Positions 33,865 to 41,868 of a stretch of DNA of 64,000 nt are shown piece after piece. The stretch is from CBDCGJ01 sp965216645 (GTDB taxonomy: Bacteria > Pseudomonadota > Alphaproteobacteria > GCA-2731375). Position 1 is the first letter of the stretch; every line of letters starts with the position of its first letter. The notes under the pieces are model-generated. The model worked only from the letters and a program-made list of their open reading frames with translations, was not told where the DNA came from and made no database searches. A program made the position numbers and the translations under genes. The DNA is taken from contig CBDCGJ010000023.1 in assembly GCA_965216645.1 (NCBI GenBank), positions 1-64,000 of the forward strand, given 5' to 3'.

Positions 33865-33880
33865 TGTTTCATGTGAAACA
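33865..33880. promoter_or_regulatory. parS-like ParB-binding palindrome
   Basis: TGTTTCATGTGAAACA differs from the consensus parS site TGTTTCACGTGAAACA at one central base. It lies in an AT-rich 167-base intergenic stretch between the ligase gene and the reverse DMT transporter gene. Two other inverted pairs flank it: GGTCA/TGACC at about 33846-33862 and GTTTGC-TAG-GCAAAC at 33899-33913. No parA or parB gene is nearby. Confidence 0.5.
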
Positions 33881-33989
33881 ATGTACCAACTTTGTACTGT
33901 TTGCTAGGCAAACAATCCTATTACTGCTTGATTAGGGTGTCAGACTATTTTTAACATACCTTACTTATTGAATTAAATTGTTAAATTTC

Positions 33990-34856
33990 TTACTCCGAGT
34001 TCTTTTTCTCCCGTCCCGCGACGTAGATGCCGCTGACCGCGATGATGGCCATGCCGACCCAAGTCCAGAGATCAGGGAAATCGCCAAAGGCGAAATAACC
34101 GACCGCCACGGCGACGATCATTTCCGAATAGGTGAGTGGCGCCAGATAGGAGGCGCTGGCCCGCTCGAAAGCGAGAACCAGGAAGTAGTGGCTCAGCACG
34201 GCTAGCAGACCCATGGCCAGCATCCAGCCCGCCCCCGCCCAATCCGGCATCACCCAGACGAAAGGCATGGCCAGACCGATCGCCACGGCGGAAAAAAGCG
34301 CGGTATGCGTCACGGTCACCATCGGCGGGTCGTCGCCGGAGAGCTTCTTGGTAAAGATCAAAAACAATGCGTAGGCAACCGCCGCGCCGACCGCCATCAG
34401 GCTGGCCAGCTGAAACACGCCGACACCGGGCCGAATGATCACCAGCGCGCCGAGAAAGCCGAACGTCACCGCCAACCAGCGTCTGAGTCCGACCCGCTCC
34501 CCCAACATCGGCACCGACAAAACCGTGACGATCAGCGGCGCGACAAAAAATAGCGCCAGCGTGTCGGCCAGCGGCAGCACCGCCAAGGCGCCGAAAAACA
34601 ATACGACGTCAGTGAACAGGAAGCCGCCTCTCGTCACCTGCAACAGCATCTGCTTCGGCCACAAGGCCCGCCGACCGTAACGCCATGCGACCAACGGCAC
34701 CAGACAACCCGCATGCACGGCGAACCGCACCCAGGCGATCTGCAGCAGCGGATAGTTGGCTGTCAGATGTTTGGCGACGGCATCGGCGATCGGGATCGTC
34801 GCCATGGCCAGTAACATAAAAACCAGCGCACTGCTTTTATGATTGTCAACGTCCAT
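33990..34856 (-). CDS. DMT superfamily (EamA) transporter
   Basis: A 288-residue inner-membrane protein with ten predicted membrane segments in two EamA repeats. The first repeat includes AWVRFAVHAGCLVPLVAW and FLFTDVVLFFGALAVLPLAD, the second HTALFSAVAIGLAMPFVW and ASYLAPLTYSEMIVAVAVGY, with the conserved late proline (LAPLTY). I start at the ATG at 34856 (MDVDNHKSS); the frame extends to 34892 without support. Such proteins export amino acids or other metabolites; the substrate cannot be told. Confidence 0.87.
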   Translation of the reverse strand: MDVDNHKSSALVFMLLAMATIPIADAVAKHLTANYPLLQIAWVRFAVHAGCLVPLVAWRYGRRALWPKQMLLQVTRGGFLFTDVVLFFGALAVLPLADTLALFFVAPLIVTVLSVPMLGERVGLRRWLAVTFGFLGALVIIRPGVGVFQLASLMAVGAAVAYALFLIFTKKLSGDDPPMVTVTHTALFSAVAIGLAMPFVWVMPDWAGAGWMLAMGLLAVLSHYFLVLAFERASASYLAPLTYSEMIVAVAVGYFAFGDFPDLWTWVGMAIIAVSGIYVAGREKKNSE

Positions 34857-34898
34857 AGGCGAGCCTATGCGTCGGAGATCGCCACGTGTCAATCACCT

Positions 34899-34931
34899 GA
34901 TCTGGCACCCGATCTGGCACCCGATCTGGCG
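34899..34931. repeat. Short tandem direct repeat, 12-bp unit x 2.9
   Basis: GATCTGGCACCC occurs twice in full and then once as GATCTGGCGGG, head to tail, in the gap between the divergent DMT transporter and the beta-propeller gene, ending 53 bases before the latter. It may be a protein-binding array or simple slippage. Confidence 0.8.
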
Positions 34932-34983
34932 GGGCGGGCCGAAATGTGGGAAATAGTGCATTCCGATTCTGAGGATAAGACCT

Positions 34984-36081
34984 GTGCGTAAACTGCTTGC
35001 AAGTATCTTGTTCATCGGCGTCTTCGTGGTGGCGATGTATTTCGCCGCCTGGCCGCTGCCCATCATCCCGCTCGAGTGGGAGGCGCCGGCGGATCCGGGA
35101 TTAACGGGAAGCTATGCGCCGAACGAGAAGCTGGCGCGGCTCGCGTATCTGCCTGTCAGCCGGCATCCGGGGCCCTCCGCCGTTGCGATCGACGCGCAGG
35201 GGCGATTGTACACCGGCACACGCGCCGGACAGATTTATCGGTTGCCGGCCGGCGGCGGCGCGGCGGAACTGTTCGCGGATACGAAGGGGCATCCGCTGGG
35301 TATGGCGTTTGACCAGGATAGCAATCTGATCGTTGCCGACGGCCACCGCGGATTACTGTCCGTGACGGCCGAGGGCGAGGTGGAACTGCTGACCGATAAC
35401 GCCTTCGGCCGTAAGATCGGCTTCGCCAACGATGTCGCCGTCGCGCCGGACGGACGCATCTATTTCACCGACGCATCCAAGAAGTTCGAGCCGGCGAAAT
35501 ATGGCGGCGTGCTAGCCGCGACGGTATACGATTTGCTGGAACATGGCGGGCATGGACGCCTGGTGCGCTACGACCCGTTTATCGACGCCACGGAAATCCT
35601 GATCAGCGATCTGAATTTCCCCAACGGTCTGACCTTAAGCCATGATGGCAAATCGCTGCTGATCAGCGAGACCGGTAGCTACCGCGTTCTCCGTTATCCC
35701 TTGGAAGGCGAGCGCCGGGGCGAGTATGACGTTATCCTGAACGCGTTACCCGCCTTCCCGGACAATATCACCACCGGCGCCGACGGCCGCTACTGGTTGG
35801 CGTTGGCGAACCGGCGGGATCCGTTGATGGACCGACTGTCGAATTGGCCGCGCCTACGCAAACTCGTGCGCCGCCTGCCGCGCCAATTTCAACCGCGGCT
35901 GAAGCCCTACAGCCATATCATCGCCATCGATATTGACGGCCAAGTTCTGGCCAACCTTCAGGACACATCGGCCGCGTATTCGTCGATCTCCTCCGTTTTG
36001 GAGGCTGGCGACAAGCTTTACCTCGGCAGCCTGACAGACACCCGGCTGGCTTGGTTGGATAAAGCGGAAGCGGGACTGTAG
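34984..36081 (+). CDS. Strictosidine synthase-like / SMP-30-type beta-propeller protein, membrane-anchored
   Basis: A 365-residue protein with an N-terminal membrane anchor or signal (KLLASILFIGVFVVAMYFAA) followed by a six-bladed propeller. Blade motifs include GPSAVAIDAQGRLYTGTRAG, GMAFDQDSNLIVADGHRG, FANDVAVAPDGRIYFTDASK, NFPNGLTLSHDGKSLLISET and PDNITTGADGRYWLAL, as in the strictosidine-synthase/APMAP family. These enzymes are mostly calcium-dependent esterases or lactonases; strictosidine synthesis itself is not expected in bacteria. It starts at the GTG at 34984. Substrate unknown; it probably faces the periplasm. Confidence 0.82.
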   Translation: MRKLLASILFIGVFVVAMYFAAWPLPIIPLEWEAPADPGLTGSYAPNEKLARLAYLPVSRHPGPSAVAIDAQGRLYTGTRAGQIYRLPAGGGAAELFADTKGHPLGMAFDQDSNLIVADGHRGLLSVTAEGEVELLTDNAFGRKIGFANDVAVAPDGRIYFTDASKKFEPAKYGGVLAATVYDLLEHGGHGRLVRYDPFIDATEILISDLNFPNGLTLSHDGKSLLISETGSYRVLRYPLEGERRGEYDVILNALPAFPDNITTGADGRYWLALANRRDPLMDRLSNWPRLRKLVRRLPRQFQPRLKPYSHIIAIDIDGQVLANLQDTSAAYSSISSVLEAGDKLYLGSLTDTRLAWLDKAEAGL

Positions 36082-36244
36082 CCACGACAGACCTGTCCCG
36101 GCGCGAAACAACCGACGCTGCCGTCACTGCAATCCATCTATTCGAGGATTTACATTTTTTCAACATACTTTCCGTAATGTCGAGATCACGGGAAACCCAT
36201 ATTCCGGGTTCCTATTAGATTACGACAGTCAAGCAAGGTTTGTT

Positions 36245-38374
36245 ATGCGTAACGTTTCGCTCAGTAAGAAACTGCCAATCATTATTATTCTCGCCGGCCT
36301 CCTCGGCGTGATGCTCATGTCAATTATCATTGAGAAAGTCGCCGAGGGCGAGTTGGAAGACCAGATGCGTGGAAAACTCACCGCCGTCGCCGAAAGCCGA
36401 AAGGCGGCGCTCAAGACTTATATGGAGTCCTTGGATGAGGATATCCGCATCCTGGGTACCAGCCCGTTCACCCGAGACGCCATGTCGCAATTCAAACTGG
36501 CTTGGGATTCCGTTGAGGGTAACCGCACAAAGGTCCTGCAAGATCTCTATATCGCCAACAATCCTCACCCGACGGGCGAGAAGGAAAAACTGGATTTCGC
36601 CAACGACGGCTCCGACTATTCGAAAGCGCACGAGGCCTATCATCCCTGGTTCCGGACTTTCCTGCGTCAACGCGGATATTACGACATTTTCCTGACCGAT
36701 CTTGAGGGCAACATCATCTACTCGGTGTTCAAGGAACTCGACTACGCCACCAACATGGTAACCGGGTCGTTATCCGATTCGGATCTGGCCGCGGCGTTCC
36801 GGGCCGGTCGCGATGCGAAGCAGGCCGACGCCGTTTCGTTCTTCGACTTCCGCCCCTATGCGCCGAGCAACAACGCGCCGGCATCATTCCTGTCGACCCC
36901 GATCGTCGATGTTAACGGCAAGAAAATCGGCGTGCTGGTATTCCAACTGCCGATCGACCGGATCGACAATGTCATGCAGGTGGCTGCCGGCCTCGGCGAA
37001 AGAGGCGAAAGCTTCATCGTCGGATCGGATTTCATGATGCGGTCCAATCTGCGTCTGACGGAAGAATCGACAATCCTTAAGCAGAAAAACGACGGCAAGG
37101 CCGTTAAAACCGCACTGGCCGGCGAGTCCGGCGTCGTCGACGACGGGAAAGCGCTCGCCGCCTATGCACCGTTCGAGTTCCTTGGCACGCGCTGGGCCGT
37201 AATCGCCAGCGACGATTGGGAAGAGGTGCAGGAGCCGGCCAATCATTTGCTGCAGATCGCCTTGATAATCACACTCGCCGTCGGGGTCGCCATCTCCATA
37301 TTTGGCTGGCTCGCCGCACGCAGCCTGGTGAAGCCGATCACCGCCATGACCGGCGCGATGCAGGAATTGGCGCGAGGCAATGACGAGGTCGATATTCCCG
37401 AGCGGGATCGCGGCGACGAGCTGGGCGTGATGGCCGAGGCCGTCGAAGTGTTCAAGCAGAACTCGATCGAGAACAAGCGCCTGGAAGAGAAGACCAAAGC
37501 GGCGGAAGCCATGGCCGAACAGCAACGGCGAGAATCGATGGATCGTATGGCCGACGAGTTGGAAAGCAATGTGGGCCGCATTGTCGGCTCCGTTTCCGAA
37601 GGGGCGAGCCAAATGCGGAACAGCGCCGGCACCATGTCGAACAGCGCACAGGAGACGTCGCGCCAGGCCAGCGGTGTCGCCTCCGCCTCCGAACAGGCCT
37701 CCACCAATGTCGAGACGGTTGCCGCATCGGCCGAGGAATTGAACGCCTCTATTTCCGAGATCAGCCGTCAGGTTACCCGCTCCAACGAAATTGCGGAGCG
37801 GGCGGCCAGGCAGGGTCAAGACGCCTCGACCCAGATCGAGGGACTGGTCGCCTCCGCCGCCACCATCGGCGAAGTGGTCAGCCTCATCCAGGACATTGCG
37901 GAGCAGACCAATCTGCTGGCGCTCAACGCTACCATCGAGGCCGCCCGCGCGGGCGAGGCCGGCAAAGGCTTCGCCGTGGTCGCGACCGAAGTGAAGAACC
38001 TGGCCAATCAGACCGCCAAGGCCACGGACGAGATCAGCGAGCAGATCAATGGTATTCGCAACTCCGTCACCGATACGGCCGACGCCATCGAAGGCATCAA
38101 TTCGGTGGTGCAGGAAATGAACGAGATCTCCACCACGGTGGCCTCGGCGATTGAGGAGCAGAACGCCGCGACCCAGGAGATCACGCGCAACGTCGAACAG
38201 GCGGCGGCGGGTACGCGGGAAGTCACCACCAGCATCACCATGGTGAATAACGCGGCCAGCGATTCCGAAAACGCCTCCGGCCAAATCGCCGAGGCGGCCA
38301 ACGATTTGTCGACACAAGCCGAGAATCTGCAATCGGCCGTCGACCAATTCCTTGAGGGCATCCGGGCTGCGTAA
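36245..38374 (+). CDS. Methyl-accepting chemotaxis protein with periplasmic Cache domain
   Basis: A 709-residue chemoreceptor. Residues 10-30 form the first membrane segment, 45-320 a periplasmic double-Cache-like sensor (GYYDIFLTDLEGNIIYSVF, TPIVDVNGKKIGVLVFQLP), about 340-362 the second membrane segment, 363-417 a HAMP domain and the rest a long coiled coil. The signalling tip is IAEQTNLLALNATIEAARAG followed by KGFAVVATEVKNLA, which contacts CheA and CheW. There is no C-terminal CheR-tethering pentapeptide. No other chemotaxis gene is nearby, so it is an orphan receptor. The ligand may be an amino acid or organic acid. Confidence 0.95.
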   Translation: MRNVSLSKKLPIIIILAGLLGVMLMSIIIEKVAEGELEDQMRGKLTAVAESRKAALKTYMESLDEDIRILGTSPFTRDAMSQFKLAWDSVEGNRTKVLQDLYIANNPHPTGEKEKLDFANDGSDYSKAHEAYHPWFRTFLRQRGYYDIFLTDLEGNIIYSVFKELDYATNMVTGSLSDSDLAAAFRAGRDAKQADAVSFFDFRPYAPSNNAPASFLSTPIVDVNGKKIGVLVFQLPIDRIDNVMQVAAGLGERGESFIVGSDFMMRSNLRLTEESTILKQKNDGKAVKTALAGESGVVDDGKALAAYAPFEFLGTRWAVIASDDWEEVQEPANHLLQIALIITLAVGVAISIFGWLAARSLVKPITAMTGAMQELARGNDEVDIPERDRGDELGVMAEAVEVFKQNSIENKRLEEKTKAAEAMAEQQRRESMDRMADELESNVGRIVGSVSEGASQMRNSAGTMSNSAQETSRQASGVASASEQASTNVETVAASAEELNASISEISRQVTRSNEIAERAARQGQDASTQIEGLVASAATIGEVVSLIQDIAEQTNLLALNATIEAARAGEAGKGFAVVATEVKNLANQTAKATDEISEQINGIRNSVTDTADAIEGINSVVQEMNEISTTVASAIEEQNAATQEITRNVEQAAAGTREVTTSITMVNNAASDSENASGQIAEAANDLSTQAENLQSAVDQFLEGIRAA

Positions 38375-38385
38375 CAACCCGGAAC

Positions 38386-38437
38386 GTTGGGTTTCGGTCC
38401 ACCTTGCAGCTTTGGTGGACCGAATGTCCGACCCAAC
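38386..38437. terminator. Long two-part hairpin after the chemoreceptor gene
   Basis: An outer stem GTTGGGT/ACCCAAC encloses a perfect 10-base inner stem TCGGTCCACC/GGTGGACCGA. It begins 12 bases after the chemoreceptor stop. No T-run follows directly, so it may stabilise the 3' end or act together with the next hairpin. Confidence 0.6.
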
Positions 38438-38448
38438 AATGTCGCCAG

Positions 38449-38481
38449 CCGGTCGACCTTCGCGGTCGGCCGGTTGTTTTT
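38449..38481 (+). terminator. Rho-independent terminator of the chemoreceptor gene
   Basis: CCGGTCGACC pairs with GGTCGGCCGG at 9 of 10 positions around a TTCGC loop and is followed by TTGTTTTT. This is a standard intrinsic terminator on the forward strand. Confidence 0.75.
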
Positions 38482-38499
38482 GACGTTCGCCGCCTGGAT

Positions 38500-38557
38500 T
38501 AGAGCATATATCTGCCATACGGCATCATCTGATGGCGGATGGTAGATTTATGCTCTA
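38500..38557. repeat. TAGAGCATATAT palindromic repeat, short copy (58 bp)
   Basis: The ends TAGAGCATATATCTGCCAT and ATGGTAGATTTATGCTCTA pair at 17 of 19 positions. The central part (CATCTGATGGC) resembles the left part of the longer copy at 63086. Its right end supplies the TAG stop codon, on the reverse strand, of the neighbouring metallo-beta-lactamase-fold gene. Confidence 0.85.
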
Positions 38558-39418
38558 AGCCGCCAAATCAATCGCCATCAGATCCTGCGCGACGAAAATG
38601 TCGCCGTCATAGATCGCCGCGACCTCGCCGCGCATCCGTGACTGTAACTCGGGCTCATCCATATAGTCGCGCAGATGGCTGAGGACGAGGCGCTTGACGC
38701 CGGCCTCGGCCGCGCATCTGGCGATGTCCAGATGGCCAGCAGCGCCGCGGGTGAAGGCGGCCGGGCGATCCTCATCAGACAATTGGAAGCACATATGGAT
38801 CAGCAGATCCGCCCCTTCGGACAGCCGGGTCAGGGCGTTGGAGGGCCCGCTGTCGCCGGAATAGACCAGCGACCGACCGCCGCAATCTATTCTGAAGGCA
38901 AAGCTGATGAGATAGGGCTGGACATGGGGCACGCTGACCGCGCGTAGAGTCCACCCCTTACCTTCATGGACATAGCCGGAGCCGATCTCGGTGATCGCCG
39001 GGTCCGGCCAGGCGCGCGGTAAAACGCCGCCGCGCTCGCGGTACACGTCCTGGCTCGCCGGATGCTCGCAGCGCGCGGTCAGGTCGAGGGCGAAGACGCC
39101 GTCCGGTCCGAACAACTTCTCCGAGATCTCCCGCATCGGCGCCGGTGCGTAGACCGGCAGCTCCGGCACCTGGCCGCCGCCCCGGTCCCAGCGGGCATGA
39201 ACCAGCCGGGCATAGTCGATCATGTGATCCGAATGCAGGTGAGAGATGAACAGGGCGTCGAGCTCGCCCGGCTGCACGCCGGCCTGCAGCAGCCGATCGA
39301 AACTGCCGCCACCGCAATCCAGCATGACCCGCTGCCCCGCCGCCTCGACCAAATACCCCGCCGACGCCCGCGCCGCATAAGGCTCCGGCGTCCCGGTGCC
39401 GAGAAGTGTGATTTTCAT
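38555..39418 (-). CDS. Metallo-beta-lactamase-fold hydrolase, ribonuclease Z-like
   Basis: A 287-residue metal-dependent hydrolase. It opens MKITLLGTGTPEPYAARASA, continues VMLDCGGGSFDRLLQAG, and has the metal motif FISHLHSDHMIDY, with later ligands in YSGDSGPS and LVLSHL. This order resembles RNase Z and arylsulfatase-type enzymes. I start at the ATG at 39418; the frame upstream to 39472 is arginine-rich and not supported. The substrate is unknown. Its stop codon is part of the adjacent palindromic repeat, and a TGGTATACCA-type palindrome lies about 145 bases upstream of the start. Confidence 0.85.
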   Translation of the reverse strand: MKITLLGTGTPEPYAARASAGYLVEAAGQRVMLDCGGGSFDRLLQAGVQPGELDALFISHLHSDHMIDYARLVHARWDRGGGQVPELPVYAPAPMREISEKLFGPDGVFALDLTARCEHPASQDVYRERGGVLPRAWPDPAITEIGSGYVHEGKGWTLRAVSVPHVQPYLISFAFRIDCGGRSLVYSGDSGPSNALTRLSEGADLLIHMCFQLSDEDRPAAFTRGAAGHLDIARCAAEAGVKRLVLSHLRDYMDEPELQSRMRGEVAAIYDGDIFVAQDLMAIDLAA

Positions 39419-39562
39419 TTCCGCCGCCGCCTCCCACCGTCCCTGTCGACATCGCGTCCGCTCGCCCAGCATGCTCTCACGACGCTACACACAGATACAA
39501 GCCGCCACCTTCTCCCTCCCACCATGCACCTGATCCAGCGTTACAAGATTGATGAGTTGGGT

Positions 39563-39587
39563 ACTGGTATACCATTGGTATACCAGT
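39563..39587. promoter_or_regulatory. Candidate GntR-type operator
   Basis: ACTGGTATACC-ATT-GGTATACCAGT is a perfect inverted repeat with 11-base arms, and each arm itself contains the near-palindrome TGGTATACCA. GntR-family regulators commonly bind TGGTATACCA-like sites. It lies 145 bases before the reverse hydrolase gene (start 39418). No GntR gene is in the window. Confidence 0.55.
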
Positions 39588-39678
39588 TTGACAGGCCGGT
39601 TTGCCAAACGGCGGAGACGTTCGCGGTCGGGAGATTTAGCGTTCCAGTTGGCGGGATTCGTCGACGTTGCAGCCGGGG

Positions 39679-40578
39679 TTAGGACACGCCCCGCGCCTTC
39701 GCCACATAGTCGGCATAGACCTTCACCGCCTCTTCCAGGGTGCGGCCGCGGTCGAGGGTTTCGCGGGTTTCTTGGGCGAAGGGTGTGTCGGCGAGCAAGC
39801 GGAGGGTGTCGGCGGCGCCTTGGTGGAAGCCGGGGGTGACGCCGGCGGCGGCGAAGGTGGCGGCGATCTCCTCCATCTCGCCGACCCAGCGGCCGGCGTC
39901 GGCGGGCAGGAACGGCACCAGGGCGCGCATGCGGGCGAGCGCGTCCGATTGGCTGAATTCGAACTCGGCGCGCAATTCATCGCTCAGCCCGAGGCGTTCC
40001 GCCGCCACCAGCACCGCCGTGTGCAGGCTGAACGTGCCCTTGGTCAGGCCGGCGTAACACATCTTGATGGCGGAGGCGCGGCCGATCTCGGTGCCGAGCG
40101 GCTTCACCTGAATGCCGGCGCCGTCCAAGGCCAGGATCGGGTCGAGGTCGGGGCCGCTAACGTAGAATCGGGTCGGCGGCGGCTTACGCGGCGGCGCGCC
40201 GATGATGCCGCCGTCGATGAAGGTGGCGCCGGCGGTTTCGATCACCTCGCCAACCCGCCGCGCCGTCGCCGGCGAAATCGCGTTGCAGTCGGCATAGGAC
40301 GGCCGCGCGTCGGCACGGGTCATGGCTTGCGCCACTGCCGCCGCCTGCCCCAACGCCGCCGCCGGCGGCAGGATGGAGAGGATCAGGTCCGCCTCGCCGA
40401 CCAGGTCTTCCAGTTCACCGCAATCGCGCATGCCCGCCGCGTCGGCCAGACCTCGGCTACGGTCGCTGCGGCCGGCGAGACTGGTGACGATGTCGAAACC
40501 ATGCTGGGTCAGCGCCTCGGCAACGCCGGAACCCATATCGCCGGGGCTGAGGATGGCGATGGTCTTTGGCGCACTCAT
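39679..40578 (-). CDS. NAD(P)-dependent oxidoreductase of the 6-phosphogluconate dehydrogenase/DUF1932 type
   Basis: A 299-residue beta-hydroxyacid dehydrogenase-like protein. The N-terminal Rossmann domain starts IAILSPGDMGSGVAEALTQHG, followed by EADLILSILPPAAAL and YADCNAISP. The helical C-terminal half, with GRASAIKMCYAGLTKGTFSLH, matches DUF1932. The substrate is unknown; a 2-hydroxyacid or amino-alcohol derivative is likely. Its ATG directly follows the stop of the next hydrolase gene (TAGATG), so the two genes form one reverse operon. Confidence 0.85.
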   Translation of the reverse strand: MSAPKTIAILSPGDMGSGVAEALTQHGFDIVTSLAGRSDRSRGLADAAGMRDCGELEDLVGEADLILSILPPAAALGQAAAVAQAMTRADARPSYADCNAISPATARRVGEVIETAGATFIDGGIIGAPPRKPPPTRFYVSGPDLDPILALDGAGIQVKPLGTEIGRASAIKMCYAGLTKGTFSLHTAVLVAAERLGLSDELRAEFEFSQSDALARMRALVPFLPADAGRWVGEMEEIAATFAAAGVTPGFHQGAADTLRLLADTPFAQETRETLDRGRTLEEAVKVYADYVAKARGVS

Positions 40579-41652
40579 CTAGGCCGCCTGTACGTCGCGG
40601 TCGAGGCGGCGATAGGTCCAGACGCCGTCCGGGTCGGCCTCGCGGACGATCCGCCCCTGCTCCAACAAGCAGTTCAGATGGGCCAGCGCCTCGGCGATGC
40701 CCAGGAAAGCCTCGTTATTGCCGAGCCGGCGGCTGAACAGAACTTTCAGGGTTGAGAGCACCCGCGTCGGCTCGTCGACGAAGTCCTCCAGCGCTTCCAG
40801 CCGGGCCCGGTGATGGTCGAGCAGATATTCGAGCCGCCGATGCAGGCCGCGGAATGGATCGCCATGGGCCGGCAGCACCAGCACTTCGTCCGAGATCGCA
40901 CGCAATGCGATCAGGCTGTCCATATAGTCCTGCAGGGGATTGCCGTCCGGCTCCTCCGGATAGACGCCGATATGGGGGGTGATGCGGGGCAGCACCTGAT
41001 CGCCGGAAATCATCAGCTTCAATTCGTCGGAGACCAGGCAGGAATGCTCCGGCGAATGGCCGGTGCCGCGCACGACGCGCCAGCGGTGGCCGCCGATGAC
41101 CAGCACGTCGTCCTGCTTGATGCGGCGGAACTGCTGCGGGATCGGCCAGACCATGTTGGTATAACTGCCGGGGCCGCGGTCGCGGATTGCCTGCAGCGCC
41201 GCTTCCTTCAGACCGACCGCGCGGAAGAAGTCGACGAAGAAGTCCGGCGTCTGCGTCCGTTGCACCCCTTCGATCATGCGCCCGAAGGTCCATTCGCCCC
41301 GGCTCATCCACAGCTGGCAGCCGAACTGCTCGACGATCCAACCGGCCAGGCCCATATGGTCCGGGTGGAAGTGGGTGCAGATCAGCCGGGTGATCGGCCT
41401 GCCGTCCAGCTTGTCGGCGAAAATCGCCTGCCAATGATCGCGGATGGTGTCGCTGTTCATACCGGTGTCGATCAAGGTCCAGCCGTCGCCGTCCTTCAGC
41501 AGCCAGAGATTGATGTGATCGAGCCCAGTCAGATCTAGCGGCATGCGCACCCAGTATACCCCCGGCGCCACCTCGAACAGCTCCTCCGGATCCGGTATCC
41601 GATCGAAAGGATGGTCGAGCTTCTGAACGCGGGGCGGCAACTGATCCGACAT
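40579..41652 (-). CDS. Metallo-beta-lactamase-fold hydrolase, glyoxalase II-like
   Basis: A 357-residue hydrolase of the glyoxalase II/LACTB2 type. Metal motifs are CTHFHPDHMGLAGW, RGTGHSPEHSCL, MISGDQVLPRI and LPAHGDPF. The N-terminal VYWVRMPLDLTGLDHINLWL and the C-terminal helical part (LALAHLNCLLEQGRI-type) suggest a thioester or lactone substrate. I start at the ATG at 41652 (MSDQLPPRVQKLDH); the frame continues to 41739 without support. It heads a two-gene operon with the DUF1932 dehydrogenase and has a LiuR-like palindrome about 100 bases upstream. Confidence 0.87.
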   Translation of the reverse strand: MSDQLPPRVQKLDHPFDRIPDPEELFEVAPGVYWVRMPLDLTGLDHINLWLLKDGDGWTLIDTGMNSDTIRDHWQAIFADKLDGRPITRLICTHFHPDHMGLAGWIVEQFGCQLWMSRGEWTFGRMIEGVQRTQTPDFFVDFFRAVGLKEAALQAIRDRGPGSYTNMVWPIPQQFRRIKQDDVLVIGGHRWRVVRGTGHSPEHSCLVSDELKLMISGDQVLPRITPHIGVYPEEPDGNPLQDYMDSLIALRAISDEVLVLPAHGDPFRGLHRRLEYLLDHHRARLEALEDFVDEPTRVLSTLKVLFSRRLGNNEAFLGIAEALAHLNCLLEQGRIVREADPDGVWTYRRLDRDVQAA

Positions 41653-41751
41653 CTCGGGACTCCTCGGGCGGCGAATGTTTGGATAAAGGCGTAAACGAAT
41701 GACCGGCGGGAGGCGCGGCGCCGTTTTCGACGCCTCCAATATATATTTACG

Positions 41752-41767
41752 TTTACGTTAACGTCAA
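41752..41767. promoter_or_regulatory. Candidate operator TTTACGTTAACGTCAA (LiuR-like)
   Basis: The palindrome TTTACGTTAACGTCAA matches its own reverse complement at 14 of 16 positions, with an extra TTTACG half directly to the left. It resembles sites bound by MerR-type regulators of branched-chain amino acid and fatty acid breakdown (LiuR). It lies between the reverse hydrolase gene (start 41652) and the forward GST gene (start 41869) and could serve either. Assignment to LiuR is a guess from memory of the motif. Confidence 0.45.
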
Positions 41768-41868
41768 CGATGGGACTTGGTAACGCCGGGCGGTTGATCG
41801 TACGGACGCACTCGGCTATGCCAGCGCATGGTGATCGCGACATTTCAGCAAGACAGACGGCGCGCGGC

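Noticed and set aside
34897..34935. TGGCAC motif as a possible sigma-54 promoter
   Set aside because: The spacing to the required GC element fails: the -12 position reads CTGG instead of TTGC in every unit of the repeat. The pattern is explained by the tandem 12-base repeat.
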